Assembly: GCA_031385445.1 (NCBI GenBank)
Contig: JANNBM010000068.1
Span: 57,133-121,132 of the forward strand
DNA from: CAIYZT01 sp031385445
Lineage (GTDB): Bacteria > Pseudomonadota > Alphaproteobacteria > Rhodobacterales > Rhodobacteraceae
Reading direction: 5' to 3'
Length of the DNA: 64,000 nt
Both the position numbers and the translations under genes were made by a program. Positions 43,156 through 52,707 of this stretch are shown here, one piece after another (within the stretch, counting starts at the first letter, position 1; every line of letters starts with the position of its first letter). The notes beneath the pieces were generated by a model. The model worked only from the letters and a program-made list of their open reading frames with translations, searched no databases and had not been told where the DNA came from.

Positions 43156-43407
43156 ATGTCTGTCGAAATCGAAATTCGTCAAAGACTTGAAGCGGCATTT
43201 GCCCCAAGCCGCCTTGAAGTGCGCAATGACAGCGCCCGACATGCGGGTCATTCGGGAGATGATGGCACCGGCGAGAGCCATTTTTCGGTGCTGATCCGCG
43301 CCGAACCCTTGGCGGCGCTCAGCCGCGTGCAACGCCACCGCGCCGTGCATCTGGCCCTCGGCGATCTTAACACCCGCGTTCACGCGCTGGCGCTGGACAT
43401 CGCCTAG
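43156..43407 (+). CDS. BolA-family protein
   Basis: The 83-aa protein starts MSVEIEIRQRLEAAFAPSRLEVRNDSARHAGH and has the BolA class II KH-like fold with SHFSVLIRAEPLAALSRVQRHRAVHLALGDL. It retains the conserved His residues used for iron-sulfur ligation with monothiol glutaredoxins. The start has AAGGA upstream. It is divergent from the DnaJ-domain gene. Confidence 0.92.
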   Translation: MSVEIEIRQRLEAAFAPSRLEVRNDSARHAGHSGDDGTGESHFSVLIRAEPLAALSRVQRHRAVHLALGDLNTRVHALALDIA

Positions 43408-43410
43408 GAC

Positions 43411-43429
43411 GAATTTTCTGCGAAAATTC
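43411..43429. repeat. 19-bp intergenic palindrome, copy 2
   Basis: GAATTTTC-TGC-GAAAATTC lies three bases after the bolA stop and three bases before the convergent glcB stop codon. It may act as a weak convergent terminator or a protein-binding site. Confidence 0.75.
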
Positions 43430-43432
43430 AGA

Positions 43433-45580
43433 CTAACCTGCGGCCTTGGCCATCAGCCGGTAGTGGTGCAGCAAAGGCTCGGTATAGCCCGAGGGTTGTT
43501 CGCGCCCCTTGAACACCAGATCGCAGGCGGCCTGAAACGCGATGCCCTGATAACCCGGCGCCATGGGGTGATAGGCCAGGTCGCCCGCGTTCTGGCGGTC
43601 CACCACCATCGCCATCTTTTTCAGCGATGCCATGACCGTGTCCACGGAAACAACGCCGTGGTACAGCCAGTTCGCGATATGCTGGGCCGAGATGCGGCAG
43701 GTGGCGCGGTCTTCCATCAGGCCGATGTCGTTCATGTCGGGCACTTTTGAGCAGCCGACCCCCTGGTCAATCCAACGCACCACATAGCCAAGGATGCCTT
43801 GGGCGTTGTTTTCAACCTCGCGCGCGATCTGCGGCACGCTCCATTGCCGGAAGGTGGCGAGCGGGATGTCCAGAACGCCGTCCACATGCGCGCGGCGGCC
43901 CCCGGCGGCAAGTTTGCGCTGCACCGCCATGACGTCGACGCGGTGATAATGCAGCGCGTGCAGCGTGGCGGCGGTGGGCGAGGGCACCCAGGCGCAGCTG
44001 GCCCCGGCCTTGGGATGGTCGATCTTTTGCTCCAGCATCGCGGCCATCAGATCGGGCATGGCCCACATGCCCTTGCCGATCTGCGCACGCCCCGACAGCC
44101 CGCATTCGAGGCCGATATCGACATTCAGCGTCTCATAGGCGCCGATCCAGCCTTTGCGCTTGATGAAATCCTTGCGCGAAAACGGCCCCGCTTCCATCGA
44201 AGTGTGAATCTCGTCCCCTGTGCGGTCCAGAAATCCGGTGTTGATAAAGGCCACCCGGCGCTTCGCAGCCCGGATACATTCCTTGAGATTGACCGAAGTG
44301 CGCCGCTCTTCGTCCATGATGCCCAGCTTTACCGTATCGCGCGGCAGGCCCAGCACGGCCTCGACCCGGGTGAATATCTGATCGGCGAAGGCCACCTCGT
44401 CTGGCCCATGCATCTTCGGCTTTACGATATAGACCGACCCCATGACCGAATTGCGCCGGCCTGCGGTTTTGCGCAGATCGTGGCAGGCAATCAGGGTGGT
44501 GATCATCGCATCCATAATCCCCTCGGGGATTTCAGAACCGTCTTGCAGCAGAATCGCCGGGTTGGTCATCAGATGGCCAACATTGCGAATCCACAGCAGC
44601 GCGCGCCCTTTCAGCACCAATTCAGTCCCATCAGGCGCGGTATAGCTGCGGTCATCCGACAGCCGCCGCGTCACGCTTTTCCCGGCTTTGTCCATCTGGG
44701 CGCTCAGATCGCCCGTCATCAGCCCGAGCCAGTTTTCATAGGCGAGCACCTTGTCCTCGGCGTCAACGCAGGCCACCGAATCCTCGCAGTCCATGATGGC
44801 CGACATCGCCGATTCCAGCACCACATCGGCGAGCAATGCCTGATCGCGCGCACCGATGAAATGGGCGCGATCAAAGACCAACTCGACATGCAGGCCGTTG
44901 TTTTTGAGCAAAACGGCATCAGGCGCCTTGGGATTGCCGCGATAGCCGGCAAACCTGGAGGGATCGACCAAGGGCAGATCGTCGATCAACAAAGCGCCGT
45001 CCTTTACGAAATACCGCCGCACATCGGCGTGGCTGGTGCCTTCGATGGGGAACGCTTCGTCCAGAAACACCCGCGCTTTTGCCACAACACGCGCGCCGCG
45101 GCCCCGTTCGTACCCGCCTGAAGGCGGCAAGCTGCCCATCGCATCGGTGCCGTACAGGCAGTCATAAAGACTGCCCCAGCGCGCATTCGCCGCGTTCAGC
45201 GCATAGCGGGCGTTGGTAACAGGAACCACAAGCTGCGGGCCGGGGACTGTGGCAATTTCAGGATCAACGTTGGCGGTGTCGATGGTAAAGTCGGGGCCTT
45301 CGGGCAGAAGATAGCCGATTTCCTCCAGAAACGCCTTGTGGGCGGCAAAGTCATGCGGGCGGGCGCGGTGCGCGATGTGCCAGGCGTCGATTTGCGATTG
45401 CAGGCGATCACGCTGCGCAAGCAGCGCGCGGTTCACCGGGGTCAGATCGCGCAAAAGGGCAGCAAAGCCTTGCCAAAAAGTATCGTGGTCGACGCCAGAG
45501 CCGGGCAGGGCCTTTTGGCCGATAAAGGCCGCAAGACCGGCATCCACTTGCAACCCGTGCAGATCTATCCTCGATGCCAT
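43433..45580 (-). CDS. glcB: Malate synthase G
   Basis: Malate synthase G condenses glyoxylate and acetyl-CoA in the glyoxylate shunt. From MASRIDLHGLQVDAGL (AAGGGGG upstream) it is 715 aa, the usual isoform G length. Signatures include ALLWIRNVGHLMTNPA, VYIVKPKMHGPDEVAFADQIFTRVE, GIMDEERRTSVNLKECI and NTGFLDRTGDEIHTSMEAG. No isocitrate lyase gene is adjacent. Confidence 0.96.
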   Translation of the reverse strand: MASRIDLHGLQVDAGLAAFIGQKALPGSGVDHDTFWQGFAALLRDLTPVNRALLAQRDRLQSQIDAWHIAHRARPHDFAAHKAFLEEIGYLLPEGPDFTIDTANVDPEIATVPGPQLVVPVTNARYALNAANARWGSLYDCLYGTDAMGSLPPSGGYERGRGARVVAKARVFLDEAFPIEGTSHADVRRYFVKDGALLIDDLPLVDPSRFAGYRGNPKAPDAVLLKNNGLHVELVFDRAHFIGARDQALLADVVLESAMSAIMDCEDSVACVDAEDKVLAYENWLGLMTGDLSAQMDKAGKSVTRRLSDDRSYTAPDGTELVLKGRALLWIRNVGHLMTNPAILLQDGSEIPEGIMDAMITTLIACHDLRKTAGRRNSVMGSVYIVKPKMHGPDEVAFADQIFTRVEAVLGLPRDTVKLGIMDEERRTSVNLKECIRAAKRRVAFINTGFLDRTGDEIHTSMEAGPFSRKDFIKRKGWIGAYETLNVDIGLECGLSGRAQIGKGMWAMPDLMAAMLEQKIDHPKAGASCAWVPSPTAATLHALHYHRVDVMAVQRKLAAGGRRAHVDGVLDIPLATFRQWSVPQIAREVENNAQGILGYVVRWIDQGVGCSKVPDMNDIGLMEDRATCRISAQHIANWLYHGVVSVDTVMASLKKMAMVVDRQNAGDLAYHPMAPGYQGIAFQAACDLVFKGREQPSGYTEPLLHHYRLMAKAAG

Positions 45581-45740
45581 GATGCCCCCTTGGCCAATCG
45601 GCCGAAATGCCTGCGACATCGCAGGAATAGGCCCTGCGCGCAACGGGATCAACCATTGCAGCAGGCGGGATTGACCTTTGGGTGCGATAGAACCTTTCGG
45701 CAAAGGGCGAAAATGACGCCGCGAAGCGTTACGTTGGGGC

Positions 45741-45768
45741 TTGTCAAACCGGGACCCTCCGACATACT
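45741..45768 (+). promoter_or_regulatory. Candidate promoter of the arsR-SRPBCC operon
   Basis: TTGTCA (45741-45746) and CATACT (45763-45768) are 16 bases apart. The expected transcription start falls at about the arsR ATG (45776), which has no ribosome-binding site, so a leaderless transcript is possible. Confidence 0.4.
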
Positions 45769-45775
45769 TAGCAAT

Positions 45776-46117
45776 ATGACTAAACATGATCCCAACCTCG
45801 ATCTGATCTTTCAGGCGCTGTCAGACCCGACACGCCGCGCGATTTTGGCGCGGCTGACGCTGGGCCCGGTTGCGGTCAGCGCGCTTGCCCGGCCCACCGG
45901 TCTGGCCCTGCCCACCGTGATGCGGCATCTGTCGGTGCTGGAGGATGCGGCGCTGATCACCTCCGCCAAAACCGGACGCATCCGCGTCTGCAGCGCCGTT
46001 CCCGAAACCATGGCGGCCACGATGGACTGGATGGCCGCCCAGCGCACGATCTGGGAAGCGCGCACCGACCGGCTGGAAGCTTACGTCGCAACCTTGATGC
46101 AGAAAGAGACCCCATGA
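45776..46117 (+). CDS. ArsR-family transcriptional regulator
   Basis: The 113-aa protein is a winged-helix regulator: LDLIFQALSDPTRRAILARLTLGPVAVSALARPTGLALPTVMRHLSVLEDAALITSAKTGRIRVC. No metal-binding Cys pair is visible in the recognition region, so a metal sensor role is not supported. Regulators of this subtype commonly sit before SRPBCC/AHSA1 genes, as here. It overlaps the next gene by 4 bases. Confidence 0.9.
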   Translation: MTKHDPNLDLIFQALSDPTRRAILARLTLGPVAVSALARPTGLALPTVMRHLSVLEDAALITSAKTGRIRVCSAVPETMAATMDWMAAQRTIWEARTDRLEAYVATLMQKETP

Positions 46118-46596
46118 CCATCATCAATTTCGACCCCGCGCTTGACCTTGTCCTGACCCGCGATCTGAACGCCCCGCGCGAGGTTTTATGGATGTGCTGG
46201 ACCACGCCCGAACATCTGATGCCTTGGTTCGTGCCAAAGCCGCACAAAGTGATCGCCTGCGAGATCGATCTGCGCCCCGGCGGGGCCAGCAAAAGCACCT
46301 TTGATGTGGATGGTAACCTGATGGAAAATAACGGGGTTTACCTGGAGGTGATCCCCAATGAACGGCTGGTGTTCACCGACACCTATTCCGCCGGATGGAA
46401 ACCCAATCCCGAACCCTTCATGACCGCGATCCTGACCTTTGAAGACCTCGGCGGCGGGATGACCCGCTACACCGCCGTTGCCCGCCACCGCACGCCCGAA
46501 GCGGCAGCGCAGCACGAACAGATGGGTTTCAGCTCCGGCTGGGGCACCGTCGCCACCCAGTTGGAGGCTTACGCGCAAAGCTTGGCGGCTAAATGA
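46114..46596 (+). CDS. SRPBCC (AHSA1-like) domain protein
   Basis: The 160-aa protein is a START-like ligand-binding fold: DLVLTRDLNAPREVLWMCWTTPEHLMPWFVPKPHKVIACEIDLRPGG, then FTDTYSAGWKPNPEPFMTAILTFEDLGGGMTRYTAVARH. The ligand is unknown. It overlaps arsR upstream and the frameshifted paralogue downstream by 4 bases each, forming one operon. Confidence 0.9.
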   Translation: MTIINFDPALDLVLTRDLNAPREVLWMCWTTPEHLMPWFVPKPHKVIACEIDLRPGGASKSTFDVDGNLMENNGVYLEVIPNERLVFTDTYSAGWKPNPEPFMTAILTFEDLGGGMTRYTAVARHRTPEAAAQHEQMGFSSGWGTVATQLEAYAQSLAAK

Positions 46597-47043
46597 CGGC
46601 GGACCGCCAGATCACCCTGACCCGCCTGATCGCCGCCCCGCCTATCGCGGTCTGGCGCTGCTGGACCGATCCCGCCCCGATGGTTCGGCCCGCAAGGGTT
46701 TTCCTGCCAGACCAAGGACATCGAGCTGCGCACCGGCGGGCAGTGGCGCTTTGACATGATCGCCCCGGACGGCACGAAATACCCCAACCGCCACCGCTAT
46801 GACGTGATGGATGCGCCCCGCCGCATCGAATTCCGCATGGACAGCGACACCGACACCGAGATACCGATTTTCGCTGTGGTGGTATTTGCACCCGAAGGCG
46901 CAGGGTGCCGGATCACCCAAGTCATGACCCTGCCAACGCCCGAGCGGCGCGCCGGGGCCCTGGCGTTTGGTGCCGATGTGCTGGGCCAGCAAACCCTTGC
47001 CAAACTGGCCGCCATGGCCGAGGGGCCGGGCGCATCAGGATAG
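46593..47043 (+). pseudogene. Second SRPBCC (AHSA1-like) gene, frameshifted
   Basis: Translation from the ATG at 46593 gives TADRQITLTRLIAAPPIAVWRCWTDPA, an AHSA1 N-terminus. From about 46680 the family sequence continues one frame over, as WFGPQGFSCQTKDIELRTGG, and runs to the TAG at 47041-47043. Two or three residues usually present between DPA and WFGP are missing, which suggests a small deletion of about 8 bases. The damage could be real decay or a sequencing error. It overlaps the intact paralogue at its start. Confidence 0.8.
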
Positions 47044-47098
47044 GGTCTTGCACAGGACGGCCCAAAGCGCGAAGTCTTTGCCCAAAGGAGACCCCGAC

Positions 47099-49675
47099 AT
47101 GGCTGACGATCCGCGCACGATTTACCTGAAAGACTATCAACCCTTTGCCTATCTCATCGAAAACGTCGCGCTGGCCTTCCGGCTGGCGCCGACGGCGACG
47201 CGGGTTCTGGCCGAGATCAGCTTTGCCCCGAACCCCAGCCGCCCCGGAGCGCATGATCTGTTCCTGCACGGCGAAAAGCTGCGGCTGATCGGCTGCGCGG
47301 TGAACGGCGTAGCGGTGACGCCGGTGGTTACGGCCGAAGGCATGACCATCGCAAAGGCCGACCTGCCGCAGGGCGGCTTTACCCTGACCACAGAGGTCGA
47401 AATCTCGCCCCAGACCAATACCGAATTCGAAGGGCTCTACATGTCAAACGGCATGTATTGCACCCAGTGCGAGGCGGAAGGCTTTCGCAAGATCACCTAT
47501 TACCCCGACCGCCCCGATATGATGGCACGCTTCACCGTGCGCGTTGAATCCGATTTGCCTGTGCTTCTGTCGAACGGCAATCCCACAGGCTCCGGCCCCG
47601 GCTGGGCGGAATGGGCGGACCCTTGGCCCAAGCCCGCCTATCTGTTCGCATTGGTTGCGGGCGATCTGGTGTCGATCGGCGATCAGTTCACCACTGCCTC
47701 GGGCCGCGTGGTCGACTTGGGCATCTGGGTGCGCAAGGGCGATGAAGACCGCTGCGATTATGCGATGGACAGTCTGATCCGGTCGATGAAATGGGACGAA
47801 GAGGTCTATGGGCGCGAATACGATCTGGACGTGTTCAACATCGTCGCGGTCGATGATTTCAACATGGGCGCGATGGAAAACAAGGGGCTGAACATCTTCA
47901 ACTCCAAACTGGTGCTCGCCTCGCCCGAGACGGCGACCGACAATGATTACAACCGCATCGAAGGCGTGATCGCCCATGAATATTTCCACAACTGGACCGG
48001 AAACCGCATCACCTGCCGCGACTGGTTTCAGCTGTGCCTCAAAGAGGGGTTGACCGTTTACCGCGACCAGCAGTTCACCGGCGACATGCGCAGCCACCCC
48101 GTCAAACGCATCGAAGACGTGCTTGGCCTGCGCGGGCGGCAATTCCGCGAGGATAGCGGCCCACTCGCCCATCCACCCCGCCCGGACAGCTTTGTCGAAA
48201 TCAATAATTTCTACACCGCGACCGTTTATGAAAAAGGCGCCGAGGTGATCGGGATGCTGAAGCGGTTGGTTGGGGATGCGGGGTATAAAACTGCGCTGGA
48301 TCTATATTTCGACCGCCACGACGGCGATGCAGCCACGATCGAAGACTGGCTGACGGTGTTTGAGGACGCCACGGGCCGCGACTTGTCCCAGTTCAAACGT
48401 TGGTACACCGAGGCCGGAACCCCGCGCGTCACAGTGTCCGAGACATGGGACGACGGCGCGCAGGGCGGCACCTATACCCTGACACTCGCGCAGGACAACC
48501 CCGCCACGCCGGGCCAGCCTGTCAAAGGCGCCAAGGTGATCCCTGTCGCGGTTGGCCTTCTCAATCCCAATGGCGACGAGGTGGTGCCGACGACGGTGCT
48601 GGAACTGACCAAAGACGTGCAAAGCTTTAAATTCAAGGGGCTGGCGAGCAAACCCATCCCCTCGATCCTGCGCGACTTTTCCGCCCCCGTGGTGATTGAC
48701 CGCCCCACAAGCGCCGCCGAGCGTGCGTTTTTGATGGCCCATGACACCGATCCCTTCAACCGGTTCGAGGCGGGCCGCGCCCTATCCAAAGAGGTGTTGG
48801 CGCGCATGGTCACGGCAGGGTCCGCGCCGCCCGCCGACTTTCTGAACGCCGTGGTGATGCTCGCCTTTGACGAAACGCTGGACCCGGCCTTTCGCGCGCT
48901 CGCGCTTGGTCTGCCGGGCGATGATGACATGGCGGCCACGCTGTCGGCGGCAGGACATGTGCCCGACCCGGACCAAATTTATGCCGCGCGCAAGGGCCTT
49001 GGCCTTGCTGTCGCACAGGCCTTGGGGCAGGGGCGGCTGCAGGGTCTTGTGGACATGATGGACAGTCCCGGCCCGTTTTCACCCGCCGCACAGGACGCCG
49101 GCAAACGCGCCCTGCGCGGCGCGGCGCTCAACTATCTCAGCAAACTCGACCAGGGAAAAACCGCCCGCGCCGCATTTGCCAGCGCTGACAACATGACCGA
49201 CAGTCTGGGTGCCTTGGGTTGCCTGCTTGCCGAAGGCACCGGCAATGCCGAGCTTGCTGCGTTCGAAGTCCGCTGGACCTCGGACCGGCTGGTGATGGAC
49301 AAATGGTTCAGCATTCAAACGATGCTCGCCCGGCCCGATGATCTGGTGGCAACCATAACGCGCCTGACGGCACGGCCGGATTTCGATTGGAAAAATCCAA
49401 ATCGTTTCCGTTCGGTTTTCGGGCCCATGACCTCCAATCATGCGGGATTTCATCATGCTGACGGGTCCGGCTATACCCTGCTCGCCGATTGGCTTATCAA
49501 GCTGGACCCACTGAACCCGCAAACCGCCTCGCGCATGTCGACCGCTTTTGAAACCTGGCCGCGCTATGACGCGGATCGACAGGACATGGCCAAGACGGCG
49601 CTGCGCCGGATTTTGGCGATGAAGGGGCTAAGCCGGGATTTGACAGAGATGGTAGGCCGGATTTTGGCGGATTAG
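47099..49675 (+). CDS. pepN: Aminopeptidase N (M1 family)
   Basis: This zinc aminopeptidase removes N-terminal residues from peptides. The 858-aa protein has no signal peptide. It has the GAMEN motif in MGAMENKGLNIFN and the zinc site HEYFHNW with the downstream Glu in LKEGLTVYRDQQF. The C-terminal DUF3458-type domains are present. AAAGGAG lies 8 bases before the ATG. It follows the SRPBCC cassette by 55 bases. Confidence 0.95.
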   Translation: MADDPRTIYLKDYQPFAYLIENVALAFRLAPTATRVLAEISFAPNPSRPGAHDLFLHGEKLRLIGCAVNGVAVTPVVTAEGMTIAKADLPQGGFTLTTEVEISPQTNTEFEGLYMSNGMYCTQCEAEGFRKITYYPDRPDMMARFTVRVESDLPVLLSNGNPTGSGPGWAEWADPWPKPAYLFALVAGDLVSIGDQFTTASGRVVDLGIWVRKGDEDRCDYAMDSLIRSMKWDEEVYGREYDLDVFNIVAVDDFNMGAMENKGLNIFNSKLVLASPETATDNDYNRIEGVIAHEYFHNWTGNRITCRDWFQLCLKEGLTVYRDQQFTGDMRSHPVKRIEDVLGLRGRQFREDSGPLAHPPRPDSFVEINNFYTATVYEKGAEVIGMLKRLVGDAGYKTALDLYFDRHDGDAATIEDWLTVFEDATGRDLSQFKRWYTEAGTPRVTVSETWDDGAQGGTYTLTLAQDNPATPGQPVKGAKVIPVAVGLLNPNGDEVVPTTVLELTKDVQSFKFKGLASKPIPSILRDFSAPVVIDRPTSAAERAFLMAHDTDPFNRFEAGRALSKEVLARMVTAGSAPPADFLNAVVMLAFDETLDPAFRALALGLPGDDDMAATLSAAGHVPDPDQIYAARKGLGLAVAQALGQGRLQGLVDMMDSPGPFSPAAQDAGKRALRGAALNYLSKLDQGKTARAAFASADNMTDSLGALGCLLAEGTGNAELAAFEVRWTSDRLVMDKWFSIQTMLARPDDLVATITRLTARPDFDWKNPNRFRSVFGPMTSNHAGFHHADGSGYTLLADWLIKLDPLNPQTASRMSTAFETWPRYDADRQDMAKTALRRILAMKGLSRDLTEMVGRILAD

Positions 49676-49938
49676 AATTTGCGGGCCTGCGATGTGTTTT
49701 TCGGTCAACAAACGAAAGTGTCACTCGGGGCCATATTGAAGGCGGAACCGCCTCCGTCAGCAGCCGCGCCTCGGGCCTTTGGTGACAAAGGGGAAGGCGC
49801 GGTGCCTTCGAGCCGGGCGGTCATCGGCCCCCCCTGTACCGCCGGTGCAGTCATTCCGGCCCCGGTTCAGAAAATCGATGACGCGCCTTGCCCTTCCCTG
49901 TGGGTCAAATATCCTCAGTTGGGCAGAAGGCCGCCCTC
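49676..49938. other. 263-base intergenic region between pepN and the transglycosylase gene
   Basis: No supported gene, terminator with a T tract, or repeat was found here. Open frames in it have no recognisable protein pattern. Confidence 0.5.
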
Positions 49939-50547
49939 TTACCGGCAATAGGCCTGCGACGACGTCCAAGCTGACATTTCCGCCCGCTTGCCCGCGCTTT
50001 TCATCGGCCCCCAGTCCCGCGCCGCGCCGCGGTTTCCCTTGCCCGCAACCAGTCCGTCACGCCCGACTTGCGCCGCGATGATCCTGACCGCACAGGACAA
50101 ATTCGCCGCCCCGTCCTTCAACGCGGCACTGCTCGTCGCCCCGCAGTCATTTCGCGCCGCGGTTTTGGGCGAGATCTGCATCAAGCCGATGTATCTGCCG
50201 CCCCCGCCCGAGGCTTTTGGGTTCCACGAGCTTTCATATTTCGCGATCGCTGACAAAAGTCCGGACCAGAACGCGCGGCGGTCTTGCCGGTTGGCGCTCT
50301 TGTACCGAGGGCACCAGGTGTCAATGTCGGACGGAACGGCGGCGGCCAATTCTGTGTCATATTCGGACAAAACCTCCAGCGTCGACAGGGTCCATTCACG
50401 GGCCTCTTCGCGGCGATCCCATTGCATAGCAGGCAAGTTCGGGGCAATAAAACTGGCCATTTCTGACAAGTCTGGCATGGCTGGCGTGACACAGCCTGAT
50501 AAAACGGGCAGGCAAAGGACGATCAGAAATTGATGGATAACGCGCAT
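49939..50547 (-). CDS. Lytic transglycosylase (SLT-domain) lipoprotein
   Basis: The 202-aa protein begins MRVIHQFLIVLCLPVLSGC, a lipoprotein signal with Cys19 after LSG. The SLT fold shows AIAKYESSWNPKASGGGGRYIGLMQISPKTA, with Glu in KYESS as the likely catalytic residue, and ends with a Cys-containing tail. It would cleave peptidoglycan at the outer membrane or periplasm. It is divergent from gatB. Confidence 0.88.
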   Translation of the reverse strand: MRVIHQFLIVLCLPVLSGCVTPAMPDLSEMASFIAPNLPAMQWDRREEAREWTLSTLEVLSEYDTELAAAVPSDIDTWCPRYKSANRQDRRAFWSGLLSAIAKYESSWNPKASGGGGRYIGLMQISPKTAARNDCGATSSAALKDGAANLSCAVRIIAAQVGRDGLVAGKGNRGAARDWGPMKSAGKRAEMSAWTSSQAYCR

Positions 50548-50731
50548 TCACTCTCACATCTGGCAGCGCCGCACGACGGCGCGCGACGGGCCGCCTTTGC
50601 CAGAAATCCGGATTTTTCCCAAGAGTTTGCCGCCAGCCATGATCAACTCGGCGCGTTTCCGCCCGTTTTGTGCCCTTGAAGCCGCCCCTCCGCCTGCCTA
50701 AGAAGGGCACTAAATGCACAGGAGACGCCCG

Positions 50732-52243
50732 ATGCTGGACCTGACCTATGAGATGCCCAAGCCCAAGGTGATCGCCGGTGCGCAGCACGATTGGGAGTTG
50801 GTCATCGGCATGGAAATCCATGCACAGGTGTCGTCGAACGCCAAGCTTTTCTCCGGCGCCTCCACCCAAGTCGGCTCCGAGCCGAATTCAAACGTGGCCT
50901 TCGTGGATGCCGCCATGCCGGGGATGCTGCCGGTAATCAACGCTTATTGCATTGAACAGGCGGTCCGCTCGGGCCTTGGCCTGAAGGCGCAGATCAACCT
51001 GCGCTCGGCCTTTGACCGGAAAAATTACTTTTATCCCGACCTGCCGCAGGGCTATCAGATCAGCCAGCTGTATCACCCCATCGTCGGCGAGGGTGAGGTT
51101 CTGGTGGAATTGTCCCCCGGCATCGCCCGTCTTGTGCGCATCGAGCGCATCCACCTTGAACAGGACGCCGGCAAGTCGATCCACGATATGGACCCTTCGA
51201 TGTCTTTCGTTGATTTCAACCGCACCGGGGTCGCGCTGATGGAAATCGTCAGCCGCCCCGATATCCGCGGACCCGAAGAGGCGACAGCCTTTGTTACCAA
51301 ACTGCGCCAGATCCTGCGCTATCTGGGCACCTGCGATGGCAACATGCAGAACGGCAATCTGCGCGCCGATGTGAACGTGTCGGTCTGCCGTCCGGGCCAG
51401 TATGAGAAATATCAGGCCACGCAGGATTTCGGCCACTTGGGCACGCGCTGCGAGATCAAGAACATGAACTCCATGCGGTTCATGACCCAAGCCATTGATT
51501 ACGAGGCCCGCCGCCAGATCGCCATTCTGGAAGACGGCGGCAAGATCACGCAGGAAACCCGGCTTTACGACCCTGACAAAGGTGAAACCCGCTCGATGCG
51601 ATCGAAGGAAGAGGCGCATGATTACCGCTATTTCCCGTGCCCGGACTTGCTGCCCCTGGAGATTGAACAGGCTTGGGTCGACGACATCGCCGCGCGCATG
51701 CCCGAACTGCCCGACGCCAAAAAGGCCCGCTTCATGGCCGATTTTGGCCTGACCGACTATGACGCCAACGTGCTGACCGCCGATCTGGAATCCGCCGGAT
51801 TTTTCGAGGCAGTGGCGCAGGGCCGCGACGGCAAGATCGCGGCGAACTGGGTGATCAACGAGCTTTTTGGCCGGCTGAACAAAGAGGGCAGCGCGATTTC
51901 GCAAAGCCCGCTCAGCCCGGCGCAACTGGGCGGCATGCTGGACCTTTTGGCGAGCGGCGAGATCACCGGCAAGATGGCCAAAGACCTGTTCGACCTGCTG
52001 TGGACCGGCGGCGGCGATCCTGCTGACGTTGCGGCGCAGCACGGGATGAAGGCAGTCACCGACACCGGCGCGATCGAGGCGGCGCTGGACGCGCTGATTG
52101 CGGCCAACCCCGATCAGGTGGAAAAAGCCAAGGTCAACCCAAGACTGGCCGGCTGGTTCACGGGGCAGGTGCTTAAATCCACCGGCGGCAAGGCCAACCC
52201 TGCGGTCGTGGGGGCGATGGTGGCGCAAAAGCTGGGGCTGTAA
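50732..52243 (+). CDS. gatB: Aspartyl/glutamyl-tRNA amidotransferase subunit B
   Basis: GatB is the kinase/transamidation subunit that, with GatA and GatC, converts Glu-tRNA-Gln (or Asp-tRNA-Asn) to the amidated form. From MLDLTYEMPKPK (AGGAGA upstream) it is 503 aa. Signatures are LVIGMEIHAQVSSNAKLFSGA, GNLRADVNVSVCRPGQ, SKEEAHDYRYFPCPDLLPL, and the C-terminal YqeY-like domain ending GMLDLLASGEITGKMAKDLFDLL. No gatA or gatC is adjacent. Confidence 0.96.
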   Translation: MLDLTYEMPKPKVIAGAQHDWELVIGMEIHAQVSSNAKLFSGASTQVGSEPNSNVAFVDAAMPGMLPVINAYCIEQAVRSGLGLKAQINLRSAFDRKNYFYPDLPQGYQISQLYHPIVGEGEVLVELSPGIARLVRIERIHLEQDAGKSIHDMDPSMSFVDFNRTGVALMEIVSRPDIRGPEEATAFVTKLRQILRYLGTCDGNMQNGNLRADVNVSVCRPGQYEKYQATQDFGHLGTRCEIKNMNSMRFMTQAIDYEARRQIAILEDGGKITQETRLYDPDKGETRSMRSKEEAHDYRYFPCPDLLPLEIEQAWVDDIAARMPELPDAKKARFMADFGLTDYDANVLTADLESAGFFEAVAQGRDGKIAANWVINELFGRLNKEGSAISQSPLSPAQLGGMLDLLASGEITGKMAKDLFDLLWTGGGDPADVAAQHGMKAVTDTGAIEAALDALIAANPDQVEKAKVNPRLAGWFTGQVLKSTGGKANPAVVGAMVAQKLGL

Positions 52244-52707
52244 CAAGCGCTGTTGCACATATCATCTGATAGCCGGACGTCCCCTTCTGCCGGACAGACC
52301 GATCCCCCGACCTTTGTGACGCGGAGGCCGAGCGCGGTGTGGCCGTTCAGCCCCCAAACACGGAGCTGGAACTTCGCGACCGGACGGTCAAAACCCCGCG
52401 CCAGGCATGGCCCGGCAATGGTTTGCCTTGCCAACCAAAAGCGGGAGGCGCTGACCCAGCCGTTTCACAAAAGACACCTTCGTTTCGACGCGGCTTCGGC
52501 GGTGGTATCCACTCCATCCCTTACCCGGCAGGCGCTTCCGAAAGATGCGGCCCAGAGTGATCGCCATAGCGCCCGGCCGAGGTATTTCAGCGCCCCGCAG
52601 CGCCTAATTGTATGCGGGCCATGTCAGGGTCTTGGCCGTCGGGGTGGCCGGTTTGCTCACGCCCTCCCGCTCTCACGCTGGATTGACAAGATCGATCCCT
52701 CACGGTT
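52244..52707 (+). other. Decayed intergenic sequence upstream of the RTX remnant
   Basis: No intact gene is supported. A short KDTFV-like segment near 52469 and GFGGGI near 52496, in different frames, may be worn RTX-type pieces, but this is weak. All frames are interrupted or have no plausible start. Confidence 0.4.
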
